In this document: positions 34,533 through 44,076 of the stretch, in pieces | Layout: each line of letters opens with the position of its first letter | Numbering within the stretch: position 1 is the first letter of the stretch | Assembly (NCBI RefSeq): GCF_014639275.1 | Contig: NZ_BMFW01000009.1 | Location: 62,001-126,000 of the forward strand | Direction of reading: 5' to 3' | Length of the DNA stretch: 64,000 nt | Source: Arthrobacter liuii | GTDB taxonomy: Bacteria > Actinomycetota > Actinomycetes > Actinomycetales > Micrococcaceae | The notes under the pieces: generated by a model | What the model saw: the letters and a program-made list of their open reading frames with translations, nothing else | Told to the model about the DNA's origin: nothing | Database searches by the model: none | Program-made: the position numbers and the translations under genes

Positions 34533-35073
34533 CAAGGCACCTGTCTGGCTCGAATACCTGGGAGTGGGAAGCACCGAACAAGGGAGCGCCCCCGAGGGAT
34601 ACGCCCGTGTCCTGGAAGAGGTCCGCCTGGGCACCGGGCTGGACACTTACCGCCGAATGGCGGACGGCATCCTCGCCTGGGAACTGCAGCGCCGTGCGGG
34701 GCTTCGCGTCACCGCGGATTCGGTGACGGCGGTCCCCGGGGCACGCGTGGTGAGCGGTTTCGGCGTCGGGCTTTTCCGCCTGAACGCCCCCTGCGAGGTG
34801 GTGTGGGTCCATGAGCCTTCTGCGGACGGTGTGCCGCAGTCGGCGGGGTTCGGCTACGGGACGCTGCCCGGCCACCCCGCCCGCGGGGAGGAATCCTTTG
34901 AAGTGGAGATTAACAGCCAAGGCGAGGTGTGGTTGCGGATCCGGGCGTTCAGCAAGCCCGCCAACTGGTTCTACGCCGCCGGCGGACTGGTGACCCGCGC
35001 GGCGCAGCGCTACGTTACTTCCCGGTACATTGAAGGGGCACGCAGTCTCGCCGCGGAAGGAAAATCCCAGTGA
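34525..35073 (+). CDS. DUF1990 family protein
   Basis: This protein of 182 residues matches the DUF1990 pattern (YARVLEEVRLGTGLDTYRRM, FGYGTLPGHPARGEESFEVE and WLRIRAFSKPANWF). The function is unknown. It lies in a chain of overlapping small genes from 34119 to 35390. Confidence 0.88.
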   Translation: MTDKAPVWLEYLGVGSTEQGSAPEGYARVLEEVRLGTGLDTYRRMADGILAWELQRRAGLRVTADSVTAVPGARVVSGFGVGLFRLNAPCEVVWVHEPSADGVPQSAGFGYGTLPGHPARGEESFEVEINSQGEVWLRIRAFSKPANWFYAAGGLVTRAAQRYVTSRYIEGARSLAAEGKSQ

Positions 35074-35390
35074 TCTTTATCGTCGTCAAGTTCAAGGTCA
35101 AGCCCGAATGGTCCGAGCGCTGGCCGGACCTCGTGGCGGACTTCACCGAAGCCACCCGCAAGGAACCGGGCAACCTCTGGTTCGACTGGTCCCGCAGCCT
35201 GGACGACCCCCACGAATACGTCCTTGTGGAAGCCTTCAAGGACGACGCCGCCGGCGACCACGTCAACAGCGACCACTTCAAGAAGGCCATGGCGGACATG
35301 CCGCAGGCCCTTATCGAAACGCCCAAAATCATCAGCAGGCAGCTCGACGGCGACGGCTGGGACCTGATGGGCGAGCTCACCATCGAATAA
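35070..35390 (+). CDS. antibiotic biosynthesis monooxygenase (ABM) domain protein
   Basis: This 106-residue single ABM-domain protein of the YgiN type starts with GTG 35070 in a 4-nt overlap with the DUF1990 stop. The segments KPEWSERWPDLVADFTEATR, LWFDWSRS and FKDDAAGDHVNSDHFKKAM are typical. It could be a quinol-type monooxygenase. Confidence 0.88.
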   Translation: MIFIVVKFKVKPEWSERWPDLVADFTEATRKEPGNLWFDWSRSLDDPHEYVLVEAFKDDAAGDHVNSDHFKKAMADMPQALIETPKIISRQLDGDGWDLMGELTIE

Positions 35391-35405
35391 GGAAGGTCCC
35401 GGCCC

Positions 35406-35699
35406 ATGTGGATCGGCTGGATCGAATTCGACATCCTCCTTGGCGACATCCACAGCCTGAAGGGAAAACGCTCAGTTGTCAGGCCGCTCCTGGCTGAGCT
35501 TCGGCGCCGGTTCGATATCTCCGTGGCCGAGGTGGGGGACCACAGCCAGTACCGGCGCACCCAGCTTGGCATCGGCCTGGTGGCAGCCGACCGGGCGCAC
35601 CTCGTGGAGGTGCTCGCCGCCGTCGAGCGCTTCGTCGCTGGCAGGCCCGAGATCGAACTGCTCAGCGTGCGCCAGCGGGAGCTCCACAGCGAAGACTAA
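35406..35699 (+). CDS. DUF503 family protein
   Basis: This small conserved protein of 97 residues starts MWIGWIEFDILLGDIHSLKG and contains RRFDISVAEVGDHSQYRR, typical of DUF503. Members often sit next to ribosome-maturation genes, but the role is unknown. It ends 7 bp before the left hairpin of cassette B. Confidence 0.88.
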   Translation: MWIGWIEFDILLGDIHSLKGKRSVVRPLLAELRRRFDISVAEVGDHSQYRRTQLGIGLVAADRAHLVEVLAAVERFVAGRPEIELLSVRQRELHSED

Positions 35700-35705
35700 C
35701 CCCCA

Positions 35706-35775
35706 CCTCATCGATTGCTCCGTAGCGGCCCTTTTGAGACGTCAAAACGGCGTTTACGGAGCAATCGATGAGGGG
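35706..35775. repeat. stem-loop repeat, left copy of cassette B
   Basis: The outer arms 35706-35724 and 35755-35773 pair perfectly over 19 bp, with an imperfect inner stem. The 60 nt from 35716 to 35775 match the right copy at 36772-36831 in 51 positions without gaps. The TGTGGATAAC box begins on the next base. Confidence 0.85.
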
Positions 35776-35785
35776 TGTGGATAAC
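35776..35785. other. TGTGGATAAC box (DnaA-box-like) in cassette B
   Basis: This is the same decamer as at 23140-23149. It directly abuts the left stem-loop copy and lies 37 bp before ATG 35823. Confidence 0.6.
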
Positions 35786-35822
35786 TTCTGCGGAGTTTGA
35801 ACCGTTTTGGTCTGATGTAGCA

Positions 35823-36764
35823 ATGAAGACTGCACGTCCGCTTCCGGAAGTACTTGAGGGCCGTCCCTTTACTGCGGCTGAGGCTGCACGGGCAGGAGTC
35901 TCGGCCAAGCGCCTGAGGCATCGTTCCCTCGGCAGGCTTGGTAAGGGCATCAGGGCGGATGGCCCGACGGCGGCACTCCCCTTAAGCGTGCGGCTCCGGC
36001 CTTTCATCGAAGTTAACGAGCGATGCGCCGCATCCCACCAGACGGCCGCGGAGCTTCATTCGCTACCGCAGCGGCGCCAGGACGAGGCCTTTGACGCTTG
36101 CCACCTCGTCCGTCCCGAGGGCGCAGCCCATCTGGACAGGCCCCACGTCATCGTGCACCGGATGAAGCTGTATGAGGATGAAGTCACCACAATTGACGGG
36201 ATTCCGGTGACAACGCCGGCGCGGACGTGGCTCGACATGGCTGAGTTGCTGTCCCTTGATGAAATCGTGGCCATGGGGGATGCCTGTGTCCGCGTTCCCC
36301 GTCCCGAATTCGAGGGCCGGGACATGCCGCTGTGCAGCATACGGGACCTGCAGCGGACGATTGACAAACACCGGGGAAAACGAGGGCTCCGGAAGGCGAA
36401 GGAGGCCCTGGAACTCGTCCGGGTCGGATCGGATTCACCGCAGGAAACGTCGCTGCGGCTCGCTATCGTCCGCGCGGGACTGCCCGAGCCCGAGCTGAAC
36501 GTTCCGATCATCGCAGACGACGGCAGCAGGCATCACGAGCCCGACCTCTCGTACCGGAGGTACCGGATTGGGATCGAGTACGAGGGCGAGCATCACGGCG
36601 AGGAAGGCCAAATCGCCAGAGACATAACGCGCTCCGAACGCTACGCCGCCTTGGGGTGGACGGAGGTCAGGATCTCAAAGCGGCACATGCTCAACGACGC
36701 CAAACCGGCCGCGGCCAAAGTACTTGTTGCCTTGGCACAGGCCGGCTGGCGGAGGGGTTCTTAA
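35823..36764 (+). CDS. AbiEi-like / DUF559 (Vsr-fold) nuclease-domain protein B
   Basis: This 313-residue paralog of the protein at 23185 has the same order of parts. They are an N-terminal winged-helix-like segment (FTAAEAARAGVSAKRLRHRS), TTPARTWLDMAELL, LRKAKEALELVRVGSDS, and a C-terminal nuclease-like domain. That domain contains HHEPDLSYRRYRIGIEYEGE (237-256), EHH (256-258) and LGWTEVRISK (278-287). The putative acidic, His and Lys residues are conserved between the two. It is bracketed by its own pair of stem-loops, unlike those of the other copy in sequence. Ribosome site is weak. Confidence 0.75.
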   Translation: MKTARPLPEVLEGRPFTAAEAARAGVSAKRLRHRSLGRLGKGIRADGPTAALPLSVRLRPFIEVNERCAASHQTAAELHSLPQRRQDEAFDACHLVRPEGAAHLDRPHVIVHRMKLYEDEVTTIDGIPVTTPARTWLDMAELLSLDEIVAMGDACVRVPRPEFEGRDMPLCSIRDLQRTIDKHRGKRGLRKAKEALELVRVGSDSPQETSLRLAIVRAGLPEPELNVPIIADDGSRHHEPDLSYRRYRIGIEYEGEHHGEEGQIARDITRSERYAALGWTEVRISKRHMLNDAKPAAAKVLVALAQAGWRRGS

Positions 36765-36771
36765 AAACGAG

Positions 36772-36831
36772 TGCTCCGTAACCGCCCTTTTGGGGACTCA
36801 AAAGGGCGGTTACGGAGCAATCGACGAGGGG
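36772..36831. repeat. stem-loop repeat, right copy of cassette B
   Basis: Arms 36772-36792 and 36799-36819 pair perfectly over 21 bp around a 6-nt loop. The 60 nt match the left copy at 85 percent. It starts 7 bp after the nuclease stop and ends 3 bp before the convergent purL stop codon. It may therefore also act as a terminator for both genes. Confidence 0.85.
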
Positions 36832-36834
36832 AGA

Positions 36835-39144
36835 TCAGCCGAAGTACTTCGGCAGCGTCCCCTCGTGGGCTTCGCGGAGGTCGTCCAGGGACAGGCTCTC
36901 CACGCCGTTGATGTCCAGGGTGCCGCTGGCCGCATCCACCACGCCGATGCGGGTGTGGGCAAAGCCGCGGGCGGTGCACATGTCGGTGAAGCGGACTTCC
37001 TCGGAACGTGGAACGCCCACCACGGCACGGCCCTGCGACTCGGAGAAGAGCGCCGTGAACAGATCCACGCCGTCGCGGTCCACGATGTCTTGCAGGGCGA
37101 TCCGGGCTCCCACGCCGTAGCGCAGCGAGGACTCCACCAGGGCAGCCGCAAGGCCGCCTTCGGAGAGGTCGTGTGCCGAATCGATCATGCCGTCGCGGGA
37201 GCCGTTGATCAGGATCTCACCGAGTGCGCGTTCGGCCTCGAGGTCAACCTTCGGCGGCTGCCCGCCCAGGTGGCCGCGCATGTTGGCCCACTCGGAACCG
37301 TCCAGATCGTCAGCCGTGGTGCCCAGCAGGTAGATCGCCTGGCCGTCCTCACGCCAGCCCGACGGCGTGCGGCGCGCTACGTCGTCGAGCTTGCCCAGGA
37401 CCGCCACCACGGGGGAGGGGTGGATGGGCGTGGTGCCCGTCTGGTTGTACAGCGAGACGTTGCCGCCGGTGACCGGGATGCCCAGCACCATGCAGGCGTC
37501 GGACAGGCCGCGAATGGCTTCTGCGAGCTGCCACATGACGTCCGGGTCCTCGGGGGAGCCGAAGTTCAGGCAGTCGCTGACGGCCATGGGGATGGCGCCT
37601 GCGGTGGCAACGTTGCGGTAGGCCTCGGCCAGCGCCAGCTGCGCGCCGTGGTACGGGTCGAGGTACGTGTAGCGGCCGTTGGCGTCGGTGGCCAGTGCAA
37701 CGCCCAGGCCGGATTCCTCGTCCACGCGGACCACGCCGGCGTCGTCGGGGAACGCCATGGAGGTGTTGCCGCCCACGTAGCGGTCGTACTGGTTGGTGAT
37801 CCAGGACTTGGAGCACATGTTCGGGGACGCCACGAGTTCCGTGACAGCCGCAGCAAGCGAGGCCGGGCCGGCCGGGCGTCCTGCGTCCTGCACCGAACCG
37901 GTGAAGGTGTCGGCCTGGACGGAATCCTGCCACTCGGGGCGGGCGAACGGACGGTCATAGACCGGGCCGTCGTGTGCCACGGTGCGGGGATCGACGTCGA
38001 CAATCACGTCGCCTTCCCAGGTGATGATGAGTCGGCCGGTGTCGGTCACCTCGCCCAGCCAGGAGTACTCAACGGCCCACTTGTCCATCACTGCCTCGAA
38101 CGCTTCCACGTTCTCGGGGGTGACCACGGCCATCATGCGTTCCTGCGACTCGGACATCAGGATTTCGCCCGGAGTCAGGGTGGGGTCGCGCAGGAGGACG
38201 GAGGTCAGCTCAACCTGCATGCCGCCGTCGCCGTTGGAGGCGAGCTCGGAGGTGGCGCAGGAGATGCCCGCCGCGCCGAGGTCCTGGATGCCTTCAACGA
38301 GCGAGCCCTTGAAGAGCTCCAGGCAGCACTCGATCAGGACCTTCTCCGCGAAGGGGTCGCCCACCTGGACGGCTGGACGCTTGGACGGCTTGGTGTCGTC
38401 GAAGGATTCGGAGGCCAGCACCGAGGCGCCGCCGATGCCGTCGCCGCCGGTGCGCGCACCGAACAGGACCACCCTGTTGCCCTTGCCGGAGGCGTTGGCC
38501 AGACGGATGTCCTCGTGGCGCATGACGCCAACGGCGAGGGCGTTGACCAGCGGGTTGCCCTGGTAGACGGAATCGAACACCATCTCGCCGCCGATGTTCG
38601 GCAGGCCCAGGGAGTTGCCATAGCCGCCGATGCCGGCCACGGCGCCGTGCATGACGCGGGCGGTGTCCGGGTGGTCGATGGCGCCGAAGCGCAGCGGATC
38701 CATGACGGCCACGGGGCGGGCGCCCATGGAGATGATGTCGCGGACAATGCCGCCGATACCGGTCGCGGCGCCCTGGTAGGGCTCAACGAACGACGGCGAG
38801 TTGTGCGATTCGATCTTGAAGGTCACGGCCCAGCCGTCCCCCAGGTTGGTTACGCCGGCGTTTTCGCCGATACCCACCAGCATGTCCTTCTTCATTTCCT
38901 CGGTGACCTTCTGGCCGAACTGGCGCAGGTGGTTCTTGGAGGACTTGTAGGAGCAGTGCTCGCTCCACATGACCGAGTACATGGCCAGTTCGGCGCCGGT
39001 GGGGCGGCGGCCCAGGACCTTGACGATTTCGTCAAACTCGTTCTGCTTCAGGCCCAGTTCGGCCCAGGGCAGCTCGGTGTCCGGAGTCTTGGCGGCGTTC
39101 TCGACGGTGTCGATGTTGAACTTCTTGGTGGTTTCAGTGGTCAC
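36835..39144 (-). CDS. purL: phosphoribosylformylglycinamidine synthase subunit PurL
   Basis: This 769-residue subunit is the small actinobacterial and Gram-positive PurL that works with PurS and PurQ in the fourth step of purine synthesis. It shows [18 protein letters not shown] near the N-terminus, [20 protein letters not shown] (nucleotide and substrate site) and [14 protein letters not shown]. Its start overlaps the purQ stop by 4 nt. Confidence 0.97.
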   Translation of the reverse strand: MTTETTKKFNIDTVENAAKTPDTELPWAELGLKQNEFDEIVKVLGRRPTGAELAMYSVMWSEHCSYKSSKNHLRQFGQKVTEEMKKDMLVGIGENAGVTNLGDGWAVTFKIESHNSPSFVEPYQGAATGIGGIVRDIISMGARPVAVMDPLRFGAIDHPDTARVMHGAVAGIGGYGNSLGLPNIGGEMVFDSVYQGNPLVNALAVGVMRHEDIRLANASGKGNRVVLFGARTGGDGIGGASVLASESFDDTKPSKRPAVQVGDPFAEKVLIECCLELFKGSLVEGIQDLGAAGISCATSELASNGDGGMQVELTSVLLRDPTLTPGEILMSESQERMMAVVTPENVEAFEAVMDKWAVEYSWLGEVTDTGRLIITWEGDVIVDVDPRTVAHDGPVYDRPFARPEWQDSVQADTFTGSVQDAGRPAGPASLAAAVTELVASPNMCSKSWITNQYDRYVGGNTSMAFPDDAGVVRVDEESGLGVALATDANGRYTYLDPYHGAQLALAEAYRNVATAGAIPMAVSDCLNFGSPEDPDVMWQLAEAIRGLSDACMVLGIPVTGGNVSLYNQTGTTPIHPSPVVAVLGKLDDVARRTPSGWREDGQAIYLLGTTADDLDGSEWANMRGHLGGQPPKVDLEAERALGEILINGSRDGMIDSAHDLSEGGLAAALVESSLRYGVGARIALQDIVDRDGVDLFTALFSESQGRAVVGVPRSEEVRFTDMCTARGFAHTRIGVVDAASGTLDINGVESLSLDDLREAHEGTLPKYFG

Positions 39145-39914
39145 TTGTCGCCTCCCACAATCTTGTTCAGGACGGAGGTGAAGAAGCCGAGGCCGTCGGT
39201 GTCGGACCCGCCGATGCCATCGAGCGATTCGGGACCGAAGCCCGGCTCCACGGCGTGCTCGGGGTGCGGCATGAGGCCCACCACGTTGCCTGCGGCGTTG
39301 GAGATGCCGGCGATGTCGCGGCGGGACCCGTTCGGGTTGAAGCCCACATAGCGGAATACCACGCGGCCCTCGGCCTCAAGGGCGTCCAGGGTCTTCTCGT
39401 CCGCGATGTACTGGCCGTCCTGGTTCTTCAGCGGGATGGTGATCTCCTGGCCCGCTTCGTAGTCCAGTGTCCATGCGGTGTTGCTGTTCTCAACGCGCAG
39501 CACCTGGTCGCGGCACAGGAACTTCAGGTGGTCGTTCTTGATCATCGAACCGGGCAGCAGGTGCGACTCGGTAAGGATCTGGAAGCCGTTGCAGATGCCC
39601 AGCACCGGGAGCTTGGCATCGCTGTTGGCGGCGTCGATGATTTTGGACATCAGCGGCGCGAAGCGGGCGATGGCACCCGCGCGGAGGTAGTCACCGTAGG
39701 AGAACCCGCCAGGGATGATGACGGCGTCAACGTCGCCGAGTTCGGCATCACCGTGCCAGAGTTCGACGGCGGTCCCGCCAGCCAGGCGCACGGCACGTGC
39801 GGCGTCGCGGTCGTCAAGAGTCCCGGGGAAGGTTACGACGCCGATCCGGGCCCCTGCGAGGCGCGGTTCTGCGGCTACGGCGATGGCCTCGCCGATCAGG
39901 GGGAGTTCAGTCAT
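39141..39914 (-). CDS. purQ: phosphoribosylformylglycinamidine synthase subunit PurQ (glutaminase)
   Basis: This 257-residue class I glutaminase supplies ammonia to PurL. The nucleophile Cys108 is in [11 protein letters not shown], and the His-Glu pair is in [10 protein letters not shown]. The core begins at [12 protein letters not shown] after about 23 extra N-terminal residues. It lies one base after purS. Confidence 0.96.
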   Translation of the reverse strand: MTELPLIGEAIAVAAEPRLAGARIGVVTFPGTLDDRDAARAVRLAGGTAVELWHGDAELGDVDAVIIPGGFSYGDYLRAGAIARFAPLMSKIIDAANSDAKLPVLGICNGFQILTESHLLPGSMIKNDHLKFLCRDQVLRVENSNTAWTLDYEAGQEITIPLKNQDGQYIADEKTLDALEAEGRVVFRYVGFNPNGSRRDIAGISNAAGNVVGLMPHPEHAVEPGFGPESLDGIGGSDTDGLGFFTSVLNKIVGGDK

Positions 39915-39915
39915 G

Positions 39916-40167
39916 TCAGGCCTCGACGACCTCGACGTTGACGACGTCCTCGATCACGGGGTTGGACAGGAGGGTTTCGGCGGCATCGCGGGCCTGGGCC
40001 AGGATTTCTTCTGTGACCTCGCCGTCGACCGTCAGTTCGAAACGCTTGCCCTGGCGGACAGAGCTGAAGCTGGTGAAGCCCAGCCGGGGGAGAGCGCCGA
40101 CGATCGCCTTCCCCTGCGGGTCCAGAATCTCGGGCTTGGGCATGACGTCAACAACGATCCGGGGCAT
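39916..40167 (-). CDS. purS: phosphoribosylformylglycinamidine synthase subunit PurS
   Basis: This is the 83-residue small subunit that bridges PurQ and PurL. It contains [20 protein letters not shown] and [16 protein letters not shown], typical of PurS. It is the first gene of purSQL. The 266-bp gap to the divergent gene at 40434 should hold its promoter. Confidence 0.95.
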   Translation of the reverse strand: MPRIVVDVMPKPEILDPQGKAIVGALPRLGFTSFSSVRQGKRFELTVDGEVTEEILAQARDAAETLLSNPVIEDVVNVEVVEA

Positions 40168-40421
40168 CCGGCAACTCCTGTGCGTGAGCTTTGGGTAAGG
40201 GCGCAGCGGAGTGGTGCCGTCTCACGCCGTACCGGAGTGTTGGGGACAAGGGGTCACCTGTCGGTTCACCATGAGGTCGGGCGCTCCGCGAGCTTGCCCT
40301 ACCATTCTACCGGCCCGGGCGCATCCCTTCGCATTCCGCGGCTTTGCGGAGCGGATCGGCGCCGGACGTCTTGGCCTTCGGCGGCTTGCGGGTGGTTCTG
40401 GAGTTGCCGGAGGGCCTTCAC

Positions 40422-40433
40422 TAGGATTGCTGG
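40422..40433 (+). promoter_or_regulatory. TAGGAT -10 box for leaderless small gene
   Basis: TAGGAT (40422-40427) ends 6 nt before ATG 40434, again consistent with a leaderless transcript. Confidence 0.45.
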
Positions 40434-40619
40434 ATGGCAGAGAATTCGAAGTCCGTGCTGTTGCCGGTGGTTGCCGCGGCGGTGTTCGCCGGTCTGGGCA
40501 GGATGGTGTTCCAGAAGGTGAAGGCCGACCGGTTGGTGCGCGAGAGCCGGGTGGTCGGTCCCTTGGATGAAAAGACCAGGCAATGGATCAGTGATGTGGT
40601 GCGCACTCCCCGGCAATAG
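40434..40619 (+). CDS. small membrane-anchored hypothetical protein
   Basis: This protein of 61 residues has one hydrophobic N-terminal segment (SVLLPVVAAAVFAGLGRMVF) and a charged tail (KVKADRLVRESRV). The family is not recognised. A TAGGAT box lies at leaderless spacing, and a strong terminator follows 28 bp after the stop, so it looks like a complete single-gene unit. Confidence 0.65.
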   Translation: MAENSKSVLLPVVAAAVFAGLGRMVFQKVKADRLVRESRVVGPLDEKTRQWISDVVRTPRQ

Positions 40620-40647
40620 CGGGGGCAGCCATCCTCCGCCCGTGGGA

Positions 40648-40673
40648 GGGCGTCCTTCGGGGCGCCCTTTTTT
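40648..40673 (+). terminator. Rho-independent terminator (UUCG loop)
   Basis: An 8-bp stem GGGCGTCC/GGGCGCCC with one G-T pair closes a TTCG tetraloop and is followed by six T residues. Confidence 0.92.
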
Positions 40674-40872
40674 CATGCCCGGATCCTCGGCCCACTCCGG
40701 TATGACAAGCGAAAAATTTCCAAATGTGCTCTATGTCATATCGCGCTATCAGTCTGTACTCTGTGAACAGTCTGGTCTCAGCAAATTACAAAACCTGTAA
40801 TTTTTTCTGCAGTTCCAGTCTTTCGGGCCGGCCCCCACCAAGGCTGGGCGGCACATCGTGAAAGGGTTGCAC
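40674..40872 (+). promoter_or_regulatory. AT-rich control region upstream of subtilase
   Basis: This stretch is far more AT-rich than its surroundings. It contains an inverted repeat TATGACA (40701-40707) / TGTCATA (40734-40740). A second, AAATTACA/TGTAATTT (40783-40803), is followed by T residues and could be an attenuator or terminator in the leader. It presumably drives the protease gene. Confidence 0.5.
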
Positions 40873-43800
40873 GTGAAATCAACTGGAAAGAGCCCCTTGC
40901 GGGCTGGGGGACTCCGGAAGGTTGCCGCACTGGCTGCCGGGTTGCCCCTTCTCCTTAGCTCGCTGGCAGTGGGTCCCGCATCCGCGGCGCCTGGCGGCCC
41001 CGGTGCCGGAAATTTTTCCTCCAGCGCAACGGACAGTCAGTTCAAGGATGGGCGGTACATCGTGGTACTCGCCGGTCCGGCTGCCGCGGCGTACGAAGGG
41101 GGAGCTGCCGGGCTGGGTGCCACCAAGCCGCAGCTGGGCAGGAAGCTGGATGCTGGCAGCCCAAACTACAAGGCCTACGATGCGCACCTGCGCAAGCAGC
41201 AGAGTGACGTTGCCGCGGCACAGGGAGTCAGCCCCGCCAAGCAGTACACCGCAGCCCTCAACGGGTTCACGGCGGAACTGACCGCGGCCCAGGCGGCCGC
41301 CCTGTCCAAGGACAGCCGGGTCCTGGTGGTGGCTCCCGACGTCGAAAACAAGCCTGACTACACCACCACTGACTTCCTCAAGCTCACCGGTCCCGACGGT
41401 GCCTGGGCCAAGCAGTTCGGCGGAGAAGCCAATGCAGGCAAGGGCGTGGTGGTTGGCGTCATCGACTCCGGCTACGCCCCGGACAACCCCTTCCTCCAGG
41501 GTGAACCGGTGAAGCCGCTGCAGGGCGAGCCGCAGGTTGGCGTCCCCTACCGGGCCGGTGACGGCAGGATTGCCATGCTCAAGGCGGACGGCACTACGTT
41601 CGAAGGCGAATGCCAAAAAGGCGACGGCACAGGGGCGGCCTTTGACGGCTCGCTCTGCAATTCCAAGGTCATTGGCGCCCGCTACTTCGCCGATTCCTTC
41701 CTCCAGTACGTACCACCGGGGAACCGGGCACCGCAGGAGCAGATCTCCCCGGTGGACGTGGGCAGCCACGGCACCCACACCGCCACCACGGCAGCCGGCA
41801 ACGCCAATATCGAGCAGGTGATCGACGGGGCTAGCTTTGGAAAGAGCTCTGGCGTGGCCCCCGCCGCCAAGGTCTCGGTATACAAGGTCTGCTGGGAAGA
41901 CACCAGCCCGGACACCGGCGGCTGCTACTCCTCCGCTTCGGTTGAGGCGGTGGACGCAGCCATCAAGGATGGCGTCGATGTCCTGAACTACTCCATCTCG
42001 GGAAATAACAACAGCACCACCGATCCCGTGGCGCTGGCCTTCCTGAACGCTGCTGCCGCTGGCGTCTTCGTTTCGGCGTCGGCCGGCAACTCCGGCCCTG
42101 CCGCCTCCACCGTGAACCATGCTTCGCCCTGGCTCACCACGGTGGCAGCTTCCACCTTCCCCAGCGACCTGTTGGGAACGGTCAAGGTGTCCGACGGATC
42201 GCTGTACCGCGGCGCGTCCATCATGAAGTCGGAAGTGGCGGACAAGCCCGTTGTCCTCGCCGCTGCCGCCGCCGCCCCGGGTGCCGCAAATCCCAACCTT
42301 TGCGGCCCGGGAACCCTTGACGCCACCAAAGTGGCCGGCAAGGTAGTGGTCTGCGACCGCGGAGTGGTGGACCGGACCGCCAAGAGCCGGGAAGTCCTGG
42401 ACCGGGGCGGCGTGGGCATGATCCTGGTGAACCTCACCAGCAGCTCCGAGGACGCCGACAACCACGTCGTTCCCACCGTCCACGTCAACGCCCCCAAGAG
42501 CCTGGAACTGAAGTCCAAGCTTGAAGCCAACCCGGCGCTGACCGTCAGCCTGGTCAAGGGCGACCTGACCGGCCTGCCGCCGGCCGCGGCCCCGCAGATC
42601 GCGGGCTTCTCCTCCCGCGGCCCCACCCTCGCATCCGGCGGCGACCTGCTCAAGCCGGACATCTCCGCCCCGGGCGTGAATGTCCTGGCCGGTGTCTCCA
42701 CCATCGGCAACCACGGCGCCCAGTTCGGGTTCATGTCCGGCACGTCCATGGCAGCACCGCACATCGCCGGTTTCGGCGCCCTGGTGCTGGGCAAGCAGCC
42801 CAAGTGGACCCCCGCCATGGTGAAGTCCGCCATGATGACCACCGCCTACCCGCTGGTCAATGCCGATGGCTCGCCCAACGCCGACCCGTTCCAGGGCGGT
42901 GCCGGGCACATTGATTCGACCCGTGTCCTCGATCCGGGACTGGTCTATGACTCGGGTATCCAGGACTGGCTCGGCTTCCTGAACGGACAGGGCGTGGAAA
43001 CCGGAGCACCACAGGCAGGCACCATCGCTGCCCGCGACCTCAACCTGCCATCCGTCGCCCTGGGCAGCCTGGTGGGGGAAGTCCAGGTGAAGCGCAAGCT
43101 GACCGCCCTGGTGCCGGGCATGTACCGCGCCGAGGTGAACATGCCGGGATTCAGCGTCAATGTTGAACCCAAGGCACTGAACTTCGCCAAGGCCGGCCAA
43201 ACGCGGGAGGTGACGCTGACCATCCGGAACGTCAGTGCGCCGATGGGCAAATTCAGCACTGGAAGCCTCAGCTGGAAGGGCCCCCGGACGGTGACGTCAC
43301 CGATCGCCATCCGCCCCGTTGATGCCCAGATCGCCCCGTCGTTCTCCTTCAGTTCCGCCACGGGCACCAGCAGCGGCACCATGCAACTCGTCTCCGGCTC
43401 GGACAGCCCCATCGGAGTCGCCGTGGAAGGCCTGGCACCGCTGAGCCAGACCGCCATCACCAAAACCCCGGGTGCGTACGCCCCCACGAATGACGCGCAC
43501 AACGCCCTGCTCCAAGTGAAGGTGCCCGCAGGCGCCTCGTTTGCCCGGCTGGGTATCCAGGCGCAGTCGAACGACGTCGACTGGGACATGGTGGTCTACG
43601 CACCGAACGCGTCGGGCGGGCTGACGCCCACCCAGGTGGCTACGGCATCTGCCAGCGAGTTCCTGGACCTGGAATCACCGCGGGCCGGTACCTACTACGT
43701 GGTGGCCAACCTGTACGCCACACCGGACAATGGGCCTGCAACTGCTTCGGTCCAGGCCGTGACCTTCGCCGGTGACGCGGGCAACCTCACGGTGAACCCG

Positions 43801-44004
43801 AACCCCATCGTTGCGCCGAACGGAACCGCCACCTCGGCTACCCTGAACTGGACGGGACTCCCCACGGGGTCCTACCTTTCACGGTTGAGCCTCGGCAGCA
43901 ACGGCATCAAAACCTGGGTGAACGTGCAGGTGGGACAGGGCACTGCCCCCGCCCCGGCCGGCGCTCCCCAGCTTGACCTCGCTCAGGTGGTACCCGCAAC
44001 CTGA
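40873..44004 (+). CDS. secreted subtilisin-like serine protease (S8)
   Basis: This secreted protease has 1043 residues from GTG 40873 (AAAGGG 6 nt upstream). It has a signal peptide ending near AVGPASAAPGG, an I9-type propeptide, and a catalytic triad of Asp198 (VIDSGYAPDN), His299 (GSHGTHTATTAAG) and Ser625 (SGTSMAAPHIAGF). A PA domain is inserted between His and Ser (VVVCDRGVVDRTAKSREVLD region). A fibronectin-III-like domain and a C-terminal pre-peptidase-like domain follow. The layout resembles large extracellular actinobacterial subtilases. The convergent operon next to it encodes two subtilisin-inhibitor-like proteins. Confidence 0.95.
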   Translation: MKSTGKSPLRAGGLRKVAALAAGLPLLLSSLAVGPASAAPGGPGAGNFSSSATDSQFKDGRYIVVLAGPAAAAYEGGAAGLGATKPQLGRKLDAGSPNYKAYDAHLRKQQSDVAAAQGVSPAKQYTAALNGFTAELTAAQAAALSKDSRVLVVAPDVENKPDYTTTDFLKLTGPDGAWAKQFGGEANAGKGVVVGVIDSGYAPDNPFLQGEPVKPLQGEPQVGVPYRAGDGRIAMLKADGTTFEGECQKGDGTGAAFDGSLCNSKVIGARYFADSFLQYVPPGNRAPQEQISPVDVGSHGTHTATTAAGNANIEQVIDGASFGKSSGVAPAAKVSVYKVCWEDTSPDTGGCYSSASVEAVDAAIKDGVDVLNYSISGNNNSTTDPVALAFLNAAAAGVFVSASAGNSGPAASTVNHASPWLTTVAASTFPSDLLGTVKVSDGSLYRGASIMKSEVADKPVVLAAAAAAPGAANPNLCGPGTLDATKVAGKVVVCDRGVVDRTAKSREVLDRGGVGMILVNLTSSSEDADNHVVPTVHVNAPKSLELKSKLEANPALTVSLVKGDLTGLPPAAAPQIAGFSSRGPTLASGGDLLKPDISAPGVNVLAGVSTIGNHGAQFGFMSGTSMAAPHIAGFGALVLGKQPKWTPAMVKSAMMTTAYPLVNADGSPNADPFQGGAGHIDSTRVLDPGLVYDSGIQDWLGFLNGQGVETGAPQAGTIAARDLNLPSVALGSLVGEVQVKRKLTALVPGMYRAEVNMPGFSVNVEPKALNFAKAGQTREVTLTIRNVSAPMGKFSTGSLSWKGPRTVTSPIAIRPVDAQIAPSFSFSSATGTSSGTMQLVSGSDSPIGVAVEGLAPLSQTAITKTPGAYAPTNDAHNALLQVKVPAGASFARLGIQAQSNDVDWDMVVYAPNASGGLTPTQVATASASEFLDLESPRAGTYYVVANLYATPDNGPATASVQAVTFAGDAGNLTVNPNPIVAPNGTATSATLNWTGLPTGSYLSRLSLGSNGIKTWVNVQVGQGTAPAPAGAPQLDLAQVVPAT

Positions 44005-44023
44005 CCGGGACGAACATGGGGGG

Positions 44024-44062
44024 AGGTCCCGGACGGTCACCAGGCCGCCCGGGACCTTTTCG
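44024..44062 (+). terminator. terminator after subtilase
   Basis: A 9-bp stem AGGTCCCGG (44024-44032) pairs with CCGGGACCT (44049-44057) and is followed by T residues. Confidence 0.75.
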
Positions 44063-44076
44063 TTGGCCGGGAAAGG

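Noticed and set aside
36724..39351. Long plus-strand open frame of about 875 codons opposite purL
   Set aside because: It is antisense to the well-supported purL gene and owes its length to GC-rich codon bias. The protein is rich in His, Gly and Val without any family motif.
40879..43200. Long minus-strand open frame opposite the subtilase
   Set aside because: It is a shadow of the protease codons with no ribosome site or recognisable domain. The plus strand has the complete catalytic triad.
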